From Streptomyces zhihengii (GTDB taxonomy: Bacteria; Actinomycetota; Actinomycetes; Streptomycetales; Streptomycetaceae), in NCBI RefSeq assembly GCF_016919245.1, contig NZ_JAFEJA010000002.1, positions 1,428,501-1,492,500 of the forward strand: a stretch of DNA of 64,000 nucleotides, in the 5' to 3' direction. Below are positions 40,795-47,611 of the stretch, one piece after another. Under the pieces are notes generated by a model that made no database searches, was not told the origin of the DNA, and worked only from the letters and a program-made list of their open reading frames with translations. Position 1 is the first letter of the stretch. Every line of letters begins with the position of its first letter. A program made the position numbers and the translations under genes.

Positions 40795-42732
40795 TCAGGC
40801 GCCCGGCGGCCCGGCGTACCGCTCGCGCAGTGCCACCTTGCGGACCTTGCCCGTCAGCGTCTTGGGCAGCACGGGCAGCGACTCCACCCGGTCCGGCAGG
40901 AAACGGTCCCCGTGGCCCGCCGCCAGCAGGTGCGCGCGGACCTCGTCGAGCGTCGGCCCCTCGCCGTCCCGCGGGACCACCACCGCGACGATCACCGACG
41001 ACGCGCCCGGCCCGTCCGGATCCAGGCCGACGACGGCGGCCTCCACGGCCCGGGGGTGGCTGCCGATCACCGCCTCCAGCTCGGTCATCGGGGCGACGTG
41101 CCCGTCCCGGACGATCGCGTCACGGGCCCGGCCGACGATGCGGATGCCGTCGTGACCGTCCTCGCGGGCCAGGTCGCCGGTGTCGAACCAGCCGTCCGCG
41201 GTGAACTCCGCCGCGAAGACCTCCTCGCGCCGGTAGTAGCCCAGCGCCAGCGACGCGCCGCGCACCCGGAGCCGGCCGACGCCGCCGCCCACCGGCCCGC
41301 CGTCCCCGACGCCCTCCGCGTCGACCCGGACCTCCATCGCCTCGATGGTCCGGCCGTTGCTGTGCGCCGCCCGGTCCTGGGGGTCGTCGGGGCGGGTCAT
41401 GGTGACGGGGCCGTTCTCCGACATGCCCCACAGCGAGTGGGCGCGCGCGCCGAGCGTCTCGTGCACCTCGTCCGCCAGCGCGGCGAGCACGGGCGCGGAC
41501 CCGATCACCACGTGCCGCAGGGTGCTCGTGTCGCGCTTCACCTCCCGCTGGGACGCCGCGACGTCCGCCAGGGTGGCCGGCGGCCCGTAGAGCAGCGTCG
41601 CCCCGTAGCGCTCCACCAGGTCCAGCAGGGCCTCGTTGCGCCGTTCGTCCTGGAAGGCGACCGTGCCGCCGAGCAGGGTGCCGGCGAGGACGCCCTGCGC
41701 GAAGCCCGAGTAGTGCACCAGCGGTGTGGACACCGCGGCGACCCAGTCGCCGTCCAGCCCGAAGGCGTCCGCGTAGCCGCGGACCGCGGAGTGCACGGTG
41801 TTCTGGCTGTGCAGCACGCCCTTGGACTCGCCCGTGGTCCCGGAGGTGAACAGGACCACGAACGGCTCGTCGGGCCCGAGCGCCAGTCCGGCGAGCTCAC
41901 CGGCGCGCCGGTCCTCGTCCGCCGGGGCCACGAAGCGCTCGTGGAAGGAGTGGGCGCCCTCCGGCACCGGGCCGTCCACGACGACCACATGGTCGAGGGT
42001 GTCCAGCTCGGCGCGGAGCCGCACGCCGATCGCGGCGAGGCCGGTCCCCGACCACTGCGGCTGGGTGACGAACACCCGGGCCCGGGTGAGGCCGAGGCGG
42101 TGCCGCAGCTCCTCCTCCGGGCAGATCGGCGAGATCGGGCAGATCACGGCGCCGATCCGCGCGGCGGCGAAGATCAGGGGCACCATCTCCCACCGGTTGG
42201 GGAGCTGCACGGCCACGAAGTCGCCGCGCCGGACGCCCAGGTCGAGCAGGGCCAGGGCGAAGCGGTCGGTCAGCCGCGCCAGTTCGGCCCAGTCCAGGGT
42301 GTCGGTGCGGGACTCGGCGACCCGCCGGGCCGCGACGGCGAGCCGGTGGGGCCGCTCCCGCGCCTGCCGGAACAGGTCGTCGAGGAACGTCTCCTCCCGC
42401 CACCACCCCCGGCGCCGGTACTCCGCCGCCACCTCGGCCGGGACGCGAGGCCCCGGGCCGGCGCCCGCTGCCCCGTCCGGGGCCGCCCGGCCCGGGGCGC
42501 CGGGCAGGGGCGCGGCGCCCCGTTCGCCTGCGGCGCCCCGTCCGGTCCCGGCGTCCGAGGCCGCTCCGTCCGCGGGGAGCGCCGCCTCGTCACCGCGCGG
42601 CGCGTCCCCGGCCGGGGACGGCCCGTTCCCCGCCCGGGCCACGGGGGTCCGGTCCGCCGTGTCACCACGGACCGCACCCTCGTCCGGGACGGTCCGGCCC
42701 CCGGTACCGGGCCTTGCCGGTGCCGCCGTCAC
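40795..42732 (-). CDS. AMP-dependent acyl/aryl-CoA ligase with Ala/Pro-rich N-terminal extension
   Basis: A 645-aa ANL-superfamily adenylating enzyme. The P-loop is 'VVLFTSGTTGESKGVLH' (about residues 265-281), followed by 'LVHYSGFAQG', 'SLWGMSENGP', 'ADGWFDTGDLA' and the C-terminal catalytic Lys in 'TLTGKVRKVAL'. Residues 1 to about 95 are low-complexity Ala/Pro/Gly/Arg sequence not found in usual family members. The GTG start overlaps the dehydrogenase stop (GTGA at 42729-42732) and has AAGGAG, so the extension appears real. It activates a carboxylic acid as the adenylate, then CoA thioester or amide; no carrier domain is fused. Confidence 0.9.
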   Translation of the reverse strand: MTAAPARPGTGGRTVPDEGAVRGDTADRTPVARAGNGPSPAGDAPRGDEAALPADGAASDAGTGRGAAGERGAAPLPGAPGRAAPDGAAGAGPGPRVPAEVAAEYRRRGWWREETFLDDLFRQARERPHRLAVAARRVAESRTDTLDWAELARLTDRFALALLDLGVRRGDFVAVQLPNRWEMVPLIFAAARIGAVICPISPICPEEELRHRLGLTRARVFVTQPQWSGTGLAAIGVRLRAELDTLDHVVVVDGPVPEGAHSFHERFVAPADEDRRAGELAGLALGPDEPFVVLFTSGTTGESKGVLHSQNTVHSAVRGYADAFGLDGDWVAAVSTPLVHYSGFAQGVLAGTLLGGTVAFQDERRNEALLDLVERYGATLLYGPPATLADVAASQREVKRDTSTLRHVVIGSAPVLAALADEVHETLGARAHSLWGMSENGPVTMTRPDDPQDRAAHSNGRTIEAMEVRVDAEGVGDGGPVGGGVGRLRVRGASLALGYYRREEVFAAEFTADGWFDTGDLAREDGHDGIRIVGRARDAIVRDGHVAPMTELEAVIGSHPRAVEAAVVGLDPDGPGASSVIVAVVVPRDGEGPTLDEVRAHLLAAGHGDRFLPDRVESLPVLPKTLTGKVRKVALRERYAGPPGA

Positions 42733-43847
42733 CGGCGCTCCTTGCGGCGTGCCGCGAGCAACTCCGGCAGGGGGTCGCCCGCGCTCGACGCCGCGATCTC
42801 CAGCAGATCGCGGGTGTTCTGCCGCACCCGGTCGCCGACCCAGTCGAAGACCCACGCCTTGCGGGCCCCGGCCGCCAGGTCGAAGGGCACCACCCGGGTG
42901 ACGGCCAGCGCCGCCGACGCCGCGCCGCCGATGTTGGCGATCACCCCGGGCACCAGCACGGCCCCCGCCGCCCGCACCTTCTCCTTCGCCTCCGCGCCGG
43001 AGGCGAGGTTGGCGCCCTCCACGACCAGCCGGGCCCGCAGCCGGTGCGCGTTCTCGGCGTTCACCGCGTGCTTCTGCGCGGCGAGGATCAGCAGGTCGGC
43101 GTCGACGTCCAGCCAGGCGTCCGGCTCGGACGACAAGGTCACGTCCTGCGGCAGCCGCGACCGGTCGATCCGGCCGTACTCGTCGGTGATCGCGACCAGG
43201 TCGGCCACCGGGATGCGCTCCGCGCTGACGGTGCCCTCGATGTCGGCGACACCGACCACCACATGGCCCCGGTCCTCCAGGAACCGGGCCACCGCCCGGC
43301 CCACCGCGCCGAAGCCCTGGACGACCACCCGGGCGGGACCGGTGCGGCCACTCGCCTCCAGCGCCGTCACCGCCGCGACGCCGACACCGTGTCCGGTGGC
43401 GTCGATCAGCGGCTCGTAGTAGGTGCGCCAGTCGACGGGCATGTCCGGGGCACCGAGCCGGTAGCGGGGGTCGTAGCCCGCCGCGTCGAAGAACACGGCA
43501 CGGTCGGCGGGGGTGACGCCCATGTCGATGCCCAGGTGGATGCCGCCGTGCAGCAGCGGCTTGACGGTCCTGCCGAAGGTGCGGAAGGTCTCCTCGCGGT
43601 CCGCGTCGTCGGCGACGATGCCGGCCTTGGCGCCGCCGATGGGCAGCCGGGCGAGCGTGAACTTGTCCGTCATGTCGCGGGCGAGGCCCGCCACTTCCTC
43701 CTCGGTGACACCGGCCGTCCGCCGGGTGCCGCCCATCGCCAGGCCGTCGTACAGCGAGTCGACGACCACCCAGCCCCTGATCGAACCTCCGCTGCCGTTC
43801 AGGGAGACGGTGAACGCCGGCTCCTGCGGGCTGTCCTGATCACTCAT
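42729..43847 (-). CDS. Glu/Leu/Phe/Val dehydrogenase family protein
   Basis: A 372-aa NAD(P)-dependent amino acid dehydrogenase. The substrate and catalytic Lys pair is in 'MTDKFTLARLPIGGAKAGIV', the catalytic-Asp region 'IHLGIDMGVTPADRAVF', and the dinucleotide motif 'VVQGFGAVGRAVARFL' (GxGxxG) precedes 'AAQKHAVNAENAHRL' and 'GVIANIGGAASAAL'. It interconverts an L-amino acid and its 2-oxo acid plus ammonia. ATG at 43847 has AAGGA; a TTG at 43853 is also possible. A perfect palindrome (43863-43881) lies immediately upstream, hinting at separate control. It overlaps the ligase gene by 4 nt. Confidence 0.92.
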   Translation of the reverse strand: MSDQDSPQEPAFTVSLNGSGGSIRGWVVVDSLYDGLAMGGTRRTAGVTEEEVAGLARDMTDKFTLARLPIGGAKAGIVADDADREETFRTFGRTVKPLLHGGIHLGIDMGVTPADRAVFFDAAGYDPRYRLGAPDMPVDWRTYYEPLIDATGHGVGVAAVTALEASGRTGPARVVVQGFGAVGRAVARFLEDRGHVVVGVADIEGTVSAERIPVADLVAITDEYGRIDRSRLPQDVTLSSEPDAWLDVDADLLILAAQKHAVNAENAHRLRARLVVEGANLASGAEAKEKVRAAGAVLVPGVIANIGGAASAALAVTRVVPFDLAAGARKAWVFDWVGDRVRQNTRDLLEIAASSAGDPLPELLAARRKERR

Positions 43848-43862
43848 TGCCAAGTCCTTCCC

Positions 43863-43881
43863 CGCACATGGGACATGTGCG
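43863..43881. promoter_or_regulatory. Palindrome upstream of the amino acid dehydrogenase gene
   Basis: CGCACATG-GGA-CATGTGCG is an exact inverted repeat with 8-bp arms, 16-34 bp upstream of the dehydrogenase ATG. It may be a transcription-factor operator or an mRNA hairpin dividing the gene series. Confidence 0.5.
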
Positions 43882-43941
43882 ACACGAGGGGGTGTGTACG
43901 AAGAACGCCGGTGACGGGCCGGCGGGGTGGGCGCGGGCGCG

Positions 43942-44505
43942 TCACCGGTAGAGCTGGGCGAAGCCGCGCAGGATCTCCAGGCCGTCGGAGCGGAACTCCA
44001 GATGCGCCTGGGACCCGAGGATCCGGCCGTCGTCGGACCGCAGGAACTCGACGGGGGCGTGTTCGGAGCGGCCGATGGAGCGGAAGCCCTCGGGGGCCTC
44101 CTGGAGGTAGAGGGTGTGCCGGTGGAAGACGGTCACGGTCGGTTTCACATGGGTGAAGAGCGGTTCCTCCTTGTCGACCTGGACCTCGAAGCCGCCGACC
44201 CGCTGGGGGCCGTCGGCGAGCCGCCCGCCGGCCGACACGGCCAGGATCTGCATGCCGCCGCAGATCCCGAAGACCGGTACGTCGCTGCTGTGGACGAGGT
44301 CGATCAGCGGCCGGTAGTAGTCGGTGTCGTACGCCCGGACCTTGGTGCCGCTGAGCACGACGGCCTGGTAGCGGCCGCCGAGCCGTGCCGGGACGGACGC
44401 GGCGTCGACGGCGTCCGTGTCCGAGCCCAGTTGCTCGAAGCGGGCGCGGAGCTGGGGGAGGGAGAGCGTGCCGTTGTCGACGACCAGCACACGGGGTTGC
44501 GCCAC
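43942..44505 (-). CDS. Class I glutamine amidotransferase-like protein
   Basis: A 187-aa stand-alone class I GATase-fold protein, similar to the amidase subunit of anthranilate/ADC synthase. The nucleophile is Cys82 in 'FGICGGMQIL' and the dyad partners His168/Glu170 in 'GSQAHLEF', so hydrolytic activity is plausible. GTG start after TGAGGAG. It lies 11 bp after the LysZ-like gene and before the dehydrogenase gene. With no synthase partner nearby, it could supply ammonia, or act as an amidase/peptidase on the carrier protein or on its product (the cluster has no LysK-type peptidase). The last two are inference. Confidence 0.85.
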   Translation of the reverse strand: MAQPRVLVVDNGTLSLPQLRARFEQLGSDTDAVDAASVPARLGGRYQAVVLSGTKVRAYDTDYYRPLIDLVHSSDVPVFGICGGMQILAVSAGGRLADGPQRVGGFEVQVDKEEPLFTHVKPTVTVFHRHTLYLQEAPEGFRSIGRSEHAPVEFLRSDDGRILGSQAHLEFRSDGLEILRGFAQLYR

Positions 44506-44516
44506 GGTCCAGCTCC

Positions 44517-45347
44517 TCAGGTCTGCGGGGTTCGGGTGATGACGGTGCCGGTGCGGCCCGCCAGCAGGTCGGTGACGGACGCGCTGCCGAGCACCACCCG
44601 CCGGACGCCGCCGTCGAGGGCCTCACCGGCGGCCCGCAGCTTCTTGCGCATCCCGCCCGTCGCCCCCTTGTCGCGGAAGGCCGCGGCCTGTGCGGCGCCG
44701 ATCTCGCGCACCGGTTCGCCGTCGACCAGCAGATGGGCGACATCGGTGACGAGCACCAGGTCGGCCGCGCCGGTGGCCCCGGCGACGGCCGCCGCGGCCC
44801 GGTCCGCGTCGGTGTTGACCTCCCGGCCGGCGGCGTTCCGGGCGAGCGGGGTGACGAGATACGCGTGGCCCGGGCGGAGGTTCTTCAGGGCCGCCGGGTC
44901 GACCCCGGTGATCGGCCCGACCAGGTTCTCCAGCTCCACGAGCCGCTTCTCGCGCCACCACCAGCGTTCGGCCTCGCCCGCGGCGACGAGTCCGTCGCTG
45001 CCGAGCAGCCGCTCCGCGGTGATCCCGCGCCGGTCGAGCCGTCCGAGGACGTCCTCGGCCAGCGCCGCGCTCACCGTCCTGATGTCCTCGATCACCTCGG
45101 GTGTGGTCCACCTGCTCTGGTTGCCGTAGCGGTCGCGCAGGACCGCGGACGGCTCGCTGTAGCGCGGACGCAGCCGCTTCAGCGGCTTGGACCAGCCGTG
45201 CACCAGCACCAGCGGGCGCTCGCGGCCGTACGCGGCCAGGTCGTCCCACCAGGCGCCGTCGAGATCGTCCAGGCAGCTTCCGCCGAGCTTCACCACGGTC
45301 GGTGTGCTCACGCCGCTCACGCCGCCGTCACCGGGCGCGCCGCTCAC
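44517..45347 (-). CDS. lysZ: LysZ-like [amino-group carrier protein] substrate kinase
   Basis: A 276-aa amino acid kinase of the LysZ/acetylglutamate kinase type. Motifs: 'TVVKLGGSCL' (ATP-binding Lys), 'LVLVHGWSKPLKRL' in the place of HGGS, 'TPEVIEDIRTVSAALAEDV', 'GREVNTDADRAAAAVAGA' (substrate/ATP site) and 'KGATGGMRKKLRAAGEAL'. LysZ phosphorylates the distal carboxylate of the amino acid bound through its amino group to LysW. The GTG at 45347 overlaps the LysY-like stop (GTGA). Order LysW-X-Y-Z with 4-nt overlaps leaves little doubt about the module. Confidence 0.88.
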   Translation of the reverse strand: MSGAPGDGGVSGVSTPTVVKLGGSCLDDLDGAWWDDLAAYGRERPLVLVHGWSKPLKRLRPRYSEPSAVLRDRYGNQSRWTTPEVIEDIRTVSAALAEDVLGRLDRRGITAERLLGSDGLVAAGEAERWWWREKRLVELENLVGPITGVDPAALKNLRPGHAYLVTPLARNAAGREVNTDADRAAAAVAGATGAADLVLVTDVAHLLVDGEPVREIGAAQAAAFRDKGATGGMRKKLRAAGEALDGGVRRVVLGSASVTDLLAGRTGTVITRTPQT

Positions 45348-46411
45348 GCCGGCATCACCGGGTGCATCGTCAGGCCCGTCTCCACGGGCAGTCCGAAGCG
45401 CAGGTTCGCGGCCTGGACGGCCTGCCCCGCCGCGCCCTTGACGAGGTTGTCCAGGGCGGCGAGGACCACGATCCGGCCGTCCTCCTCGTCGTGCAGCACG
45501 GTCACGTCGCAGTAGTTGGAACCGAGCACGGCCTGCGGGTCGGGCACCGGGATCAGCGTCTCGTCGTGCCTGCGCACCCGGACGAACGGATGCCCCTTGT
45601 AGAACCGCAGGTACGCCCGCTGGAGTTCGCGCTGGTCGACCTCCTGGTCGGTGAAGACGTAGCTGCTGGTGAGCAGCCCGCGGACATGGGAGACGCCGTA
45701 CGCGGACATGGTGAGCGAGCCGACCGGTCCGGCGCCCTCGCGCTCCAGGAAGTCCCGCACCTCGCCCGCGTGCCGGTGCCCGGTCGGCGCGTACGGGGCG
45801 ATGGCCCCGTTGCGGTACGGGTGCAGGTCGGTGGTGCGGAGTTGGAGACCGCCGCCGCTGGAACCGCTCTTGCCGTCGATCACCACCGTCCGCAGATCGA
45901 GGCCGAGGCCGAGGGCGAGCGGTGCCAGGCCGAGGGTGATCGCGGTGGCGTAGCAGCCGGGCAGCGAGATCAGGGACGCGTCCGCGAGCCGGTCGCCGAC
46001 GAGCTCCGGCACGCCGTAGACGAAGCGCTCCGCGAGGTCGGGCCGGCGCTGCACCTTCGGGTACCAGCGCTGGTGCAGCTCGGGGGTGCGGATGCGGAAC
46101 GCGCCGCTGAGGTCGATCACGGCGGGCACCCGGTCGGCGAGCAGCGCGGCGAGTTCGGCGGACACCGGCGCCGGGGTGGCGAGGAAGACCACGTCCAGTT
46201 CGCCGGCGATCTCCTCGGTCACCGGGCGCACGGTGAGGCCGTTCAGTCCTAGGCGGAGCCCGGGGTGCAGCTCGGCCGGCCGGCGGCCGATGTGGGAGGA
46301 GCCGCCGAGGAAGGCGAGTTCCAGACCGGGGTGCTGGGTGATCAGGCGGAGGAGTTCGCCGCCGGCGAGGCCGGAGGCGCCGACCACCCCCGCGCGGATG
46401 GGGCGCGTCAT
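45344..46411 (-). CDS. lysY: LysY-like carrier-bound acyl-phosphate reductase (ArgC family)
   Basis: A 355-aa N-acetyl-gamma-glutamyl-phosphate/LysW-aminoadipyl-phosphate reductase. NADPH motif 'AGVVGASGLAGGELLRLI' (GASGLAG), the catalytic Cys153 in 'SLPGCYATAITLGL', 'DGKSGSSGGG' and the active-site His region 'PTGHRHAGEV'. It reduces the acyl phosphate made by the LysZ homologue to the semialdehyde while the substrate remains on the carrier. ATG at 46411 overlaps the LysX-like stop (ATGA, 46408-46411). Confidence 0.92.
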   Translation of the reverse strand: MTRPIRAGVVGASGLAGGELLRLITQHPGLELAFLGGSSHIGRRPAELHPGLRLGLNGLTVRPVTEEIAGELDVVFLATPAPVSAELAALLADRVPAVIDLSGAFRIRTPELHQRWYPKVQRRPDLAERFVYGVPELVGDRLADASLISLPGCYATAITLGLAPLALGLGLDLRTVVIDGKSGSSGGGLQLRTTDLHPYRNGAIAPYAPTGHRHAGEVRDFLEREGAGPVGSLTMSAYGVSHVRGLLTSSYVFTDQEVDQRELQRAYLRFYKGHPFVRVRRHDETLIPVPDPQAVLGSNYCDVTVLHDEEDGRIVVLAALDNLVKGAAGQAVQAANLRFGLPVETGLTMHPVMPA

Positions 46412-47259
46412 ACGAGCAGCTCCTGGAGGTAGCGGCCGACGGCCGACGGGACGTCGGCCCCTGTCGCGGAGGCCACCGCGCGGAACGCGGGTGCGTGGTT
46501 GACCTCGTTGACGACGAGGCCGTCGGGGGTGGCGAAGAGGTCGACCCCGTAGATCCCGGGGCCGAGTTCGTCCACCACCCCGTCGACGATCTTGAGGACT
46601 TCGGGGTCGTGGGCGACGGCCCGGCTGCTGTTGCCGAGCGCCGCGTTGTTGCGCCAGTCGGTGCCGCCGCTCGCGAACTCGGCCGCGGCCACCAGCTCCC
46701 GCCCGACGACCAGGCAGCGCACCGAGGTGCCGCCGCCGATGTAGGGCTCCACGAGGCAGGCCTGCTCGAAGGCGTGCCCGAGGTCCTCCACGTAGTCGTA
46801 CACGGACGCGGCGAGGTCGGGGTCGCGCAGCAGCGTGACCCGTTTGCCCATGCCGCCGAAGACGGGCTTGAGCACCAGCGGCAGTTCGAGCTCCGCCAGC
46901 GCCCGCTCGAAGTCCGGACGGGACAGCGCCAGCCGGAAGTCCGGCACGGGTACGCCCGCCCGGCGCAGCGCCGCGCGCAGCACCGCCTTGTTCTCGCAGG
47001 TGTGGATGGCGTGCGCCGAGTTGAGGACGCGTATCCCGGCGGCCTCGGCGAGCGTGGCGATCAGCCCGCCGCGGGTGTAGCTGCGGCTGCGCAGCAGCAC
47101 CGCGTCGTAGCCGGCCAGGGAGGGCGCGGAGGGGTCGCCCAGGCTCAGCGACTCGTCGTTGACCCACTCGATGCGCAGACCGTGCGCGGGGGCGGCCTCG
47201 ATGAGGCGCCGTTCCTCCCAGGCGATCCGGTCCGCGACGACGGCGATGGCGACGGTCAT
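46408..47259 (-). CDS. lysX: LysX-like ATP-grasp ligase loading the amino-group carrier protein
   Basis: A 283-aa RimK-type ATP-grasp ligase. 'NSAHAIHTCENKAVLRAAL', the ATP-binding 'PLVLKPVFGGMGKRVTLL', 'CLVEPYIGGGTSVRCLVVG', 'AEFASGGTDWRNNAALGN' and the metal ligands 'GIYGVDLFATPDGLVVNEVNHAPAF' (in part) match LysX/ArgX (about 280 aa). LysX joins the alpha-amino group of an amino acid (glutamate or aminoadipate in known systems) to the gamma-carboxyl of the carrier's C-terminal Glu. ATG at 47259 follows the carrier stop by one base (TGA-C-ATG). The specificity segment 'NEVNHAPAF' differs from the common NEVNHTMEF, so a non-standard acceptor or donor is possible. Confidence 0.9.
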   Translation of the reverse strand: MTVAIAVVADRIAWEERRLIEAAPAHGLRIEWVNDESLSLGDPSAPSLAGYDAVLLRSRSYTRGGLIATLAEAAGIRVLNSAHAIHTCENKAVLRAALRRAGVPVPDFRLALSRPDFERALAELELPLVLKPVFGGMGKRVTLLRDPDLAASVYDYVEDLGHAFEQACLVEPYIGGGTSVRCLVVGRELVAAAEFASGGTDWRNNAALGNSSRAVAHDPEVLKIVDGVVDELGPGIYGVDLFATPDGLVVNEVNHAPAFRAVASATGADVPSAVGRYLQELLV

Positions 47260-47260
47260 G

Positions 47261-47446
47261 TCACTGGCCCCAGTCGCGAAGCTGCACCTCGACCATCCGC
47301 AGGCTGAGCACGCCTTCCCGGACGGCCTCCACGCGCAGGGTGAGGATGCACTCGGGGCACGAGAGGGTCTCGCCCTCCACGACCGGCGGGACGGTCAGAC
47401 CGGTCTCGCACTCGGGGCAGGTTCCGGTCAGGGTGGCGGTGGTCAT
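47261..47446 (-). CDS. lysW: LysW-like amino-group carrier protein with C-terminal Gln
   Basis: A 61-aa acidic zinc-ribbon protein. Two CPEC motifs ('GTCPECETGL' and 'LSCPECILTL') supply four zinc ligands, as in LysW. The conserved tail EDWGE appears as RDWGQ: the last codon is CAG (Gln), not Glu. In characterised carriers the gamma-carboxyl of that Glu forms the isopeptide bond with the substrate, so this carrier either needs deamidation, is loaded differently, or is non-canonical. ATG at 47446 follows GGAG. It is separated from the LysX homologue by one nucleotide and from the HMGL-like gene by a 165-bp repeat-filled gap. Confidence 0.9.
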   Translation of the reverse strand: MTTATLTGTCPECETGLTVPPVVEGETLSCPECILTLRVEAVREGVLSLRMVEVQLRDWGQ

Positions 47447-47463
47447 GGAAGGCACTCCTGTTC

Positions 47464-47606
47464 GATGGGGTCGCGCGGTGGGGGGCGCGTGATGGGGTCG
47501 GGCGATGAGGTCGCGCGGTGGGGGCGCGTGGTGGGTTCACGCGGTGGGTTCGTGCGGTGGTTCGTGACGGGGTCGGGCGGTGGGTTCGTATGGGGCGTGG
47601 GCGGAG
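47464..47606. repeat. Degenerate minisatellite between HMGL-like and LysW-like genes
   Basis: About eight degenerate copies of a 13-16 bp unit related to GGGTCGCGCGGTGG / GGTTCGTGCGGTGG fill the gap. No gene, no clear terminator; on the transcript it is C-rich and poorly structured. Confidence 0.65.
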
Positions 47607-47611
47607 GGGCG

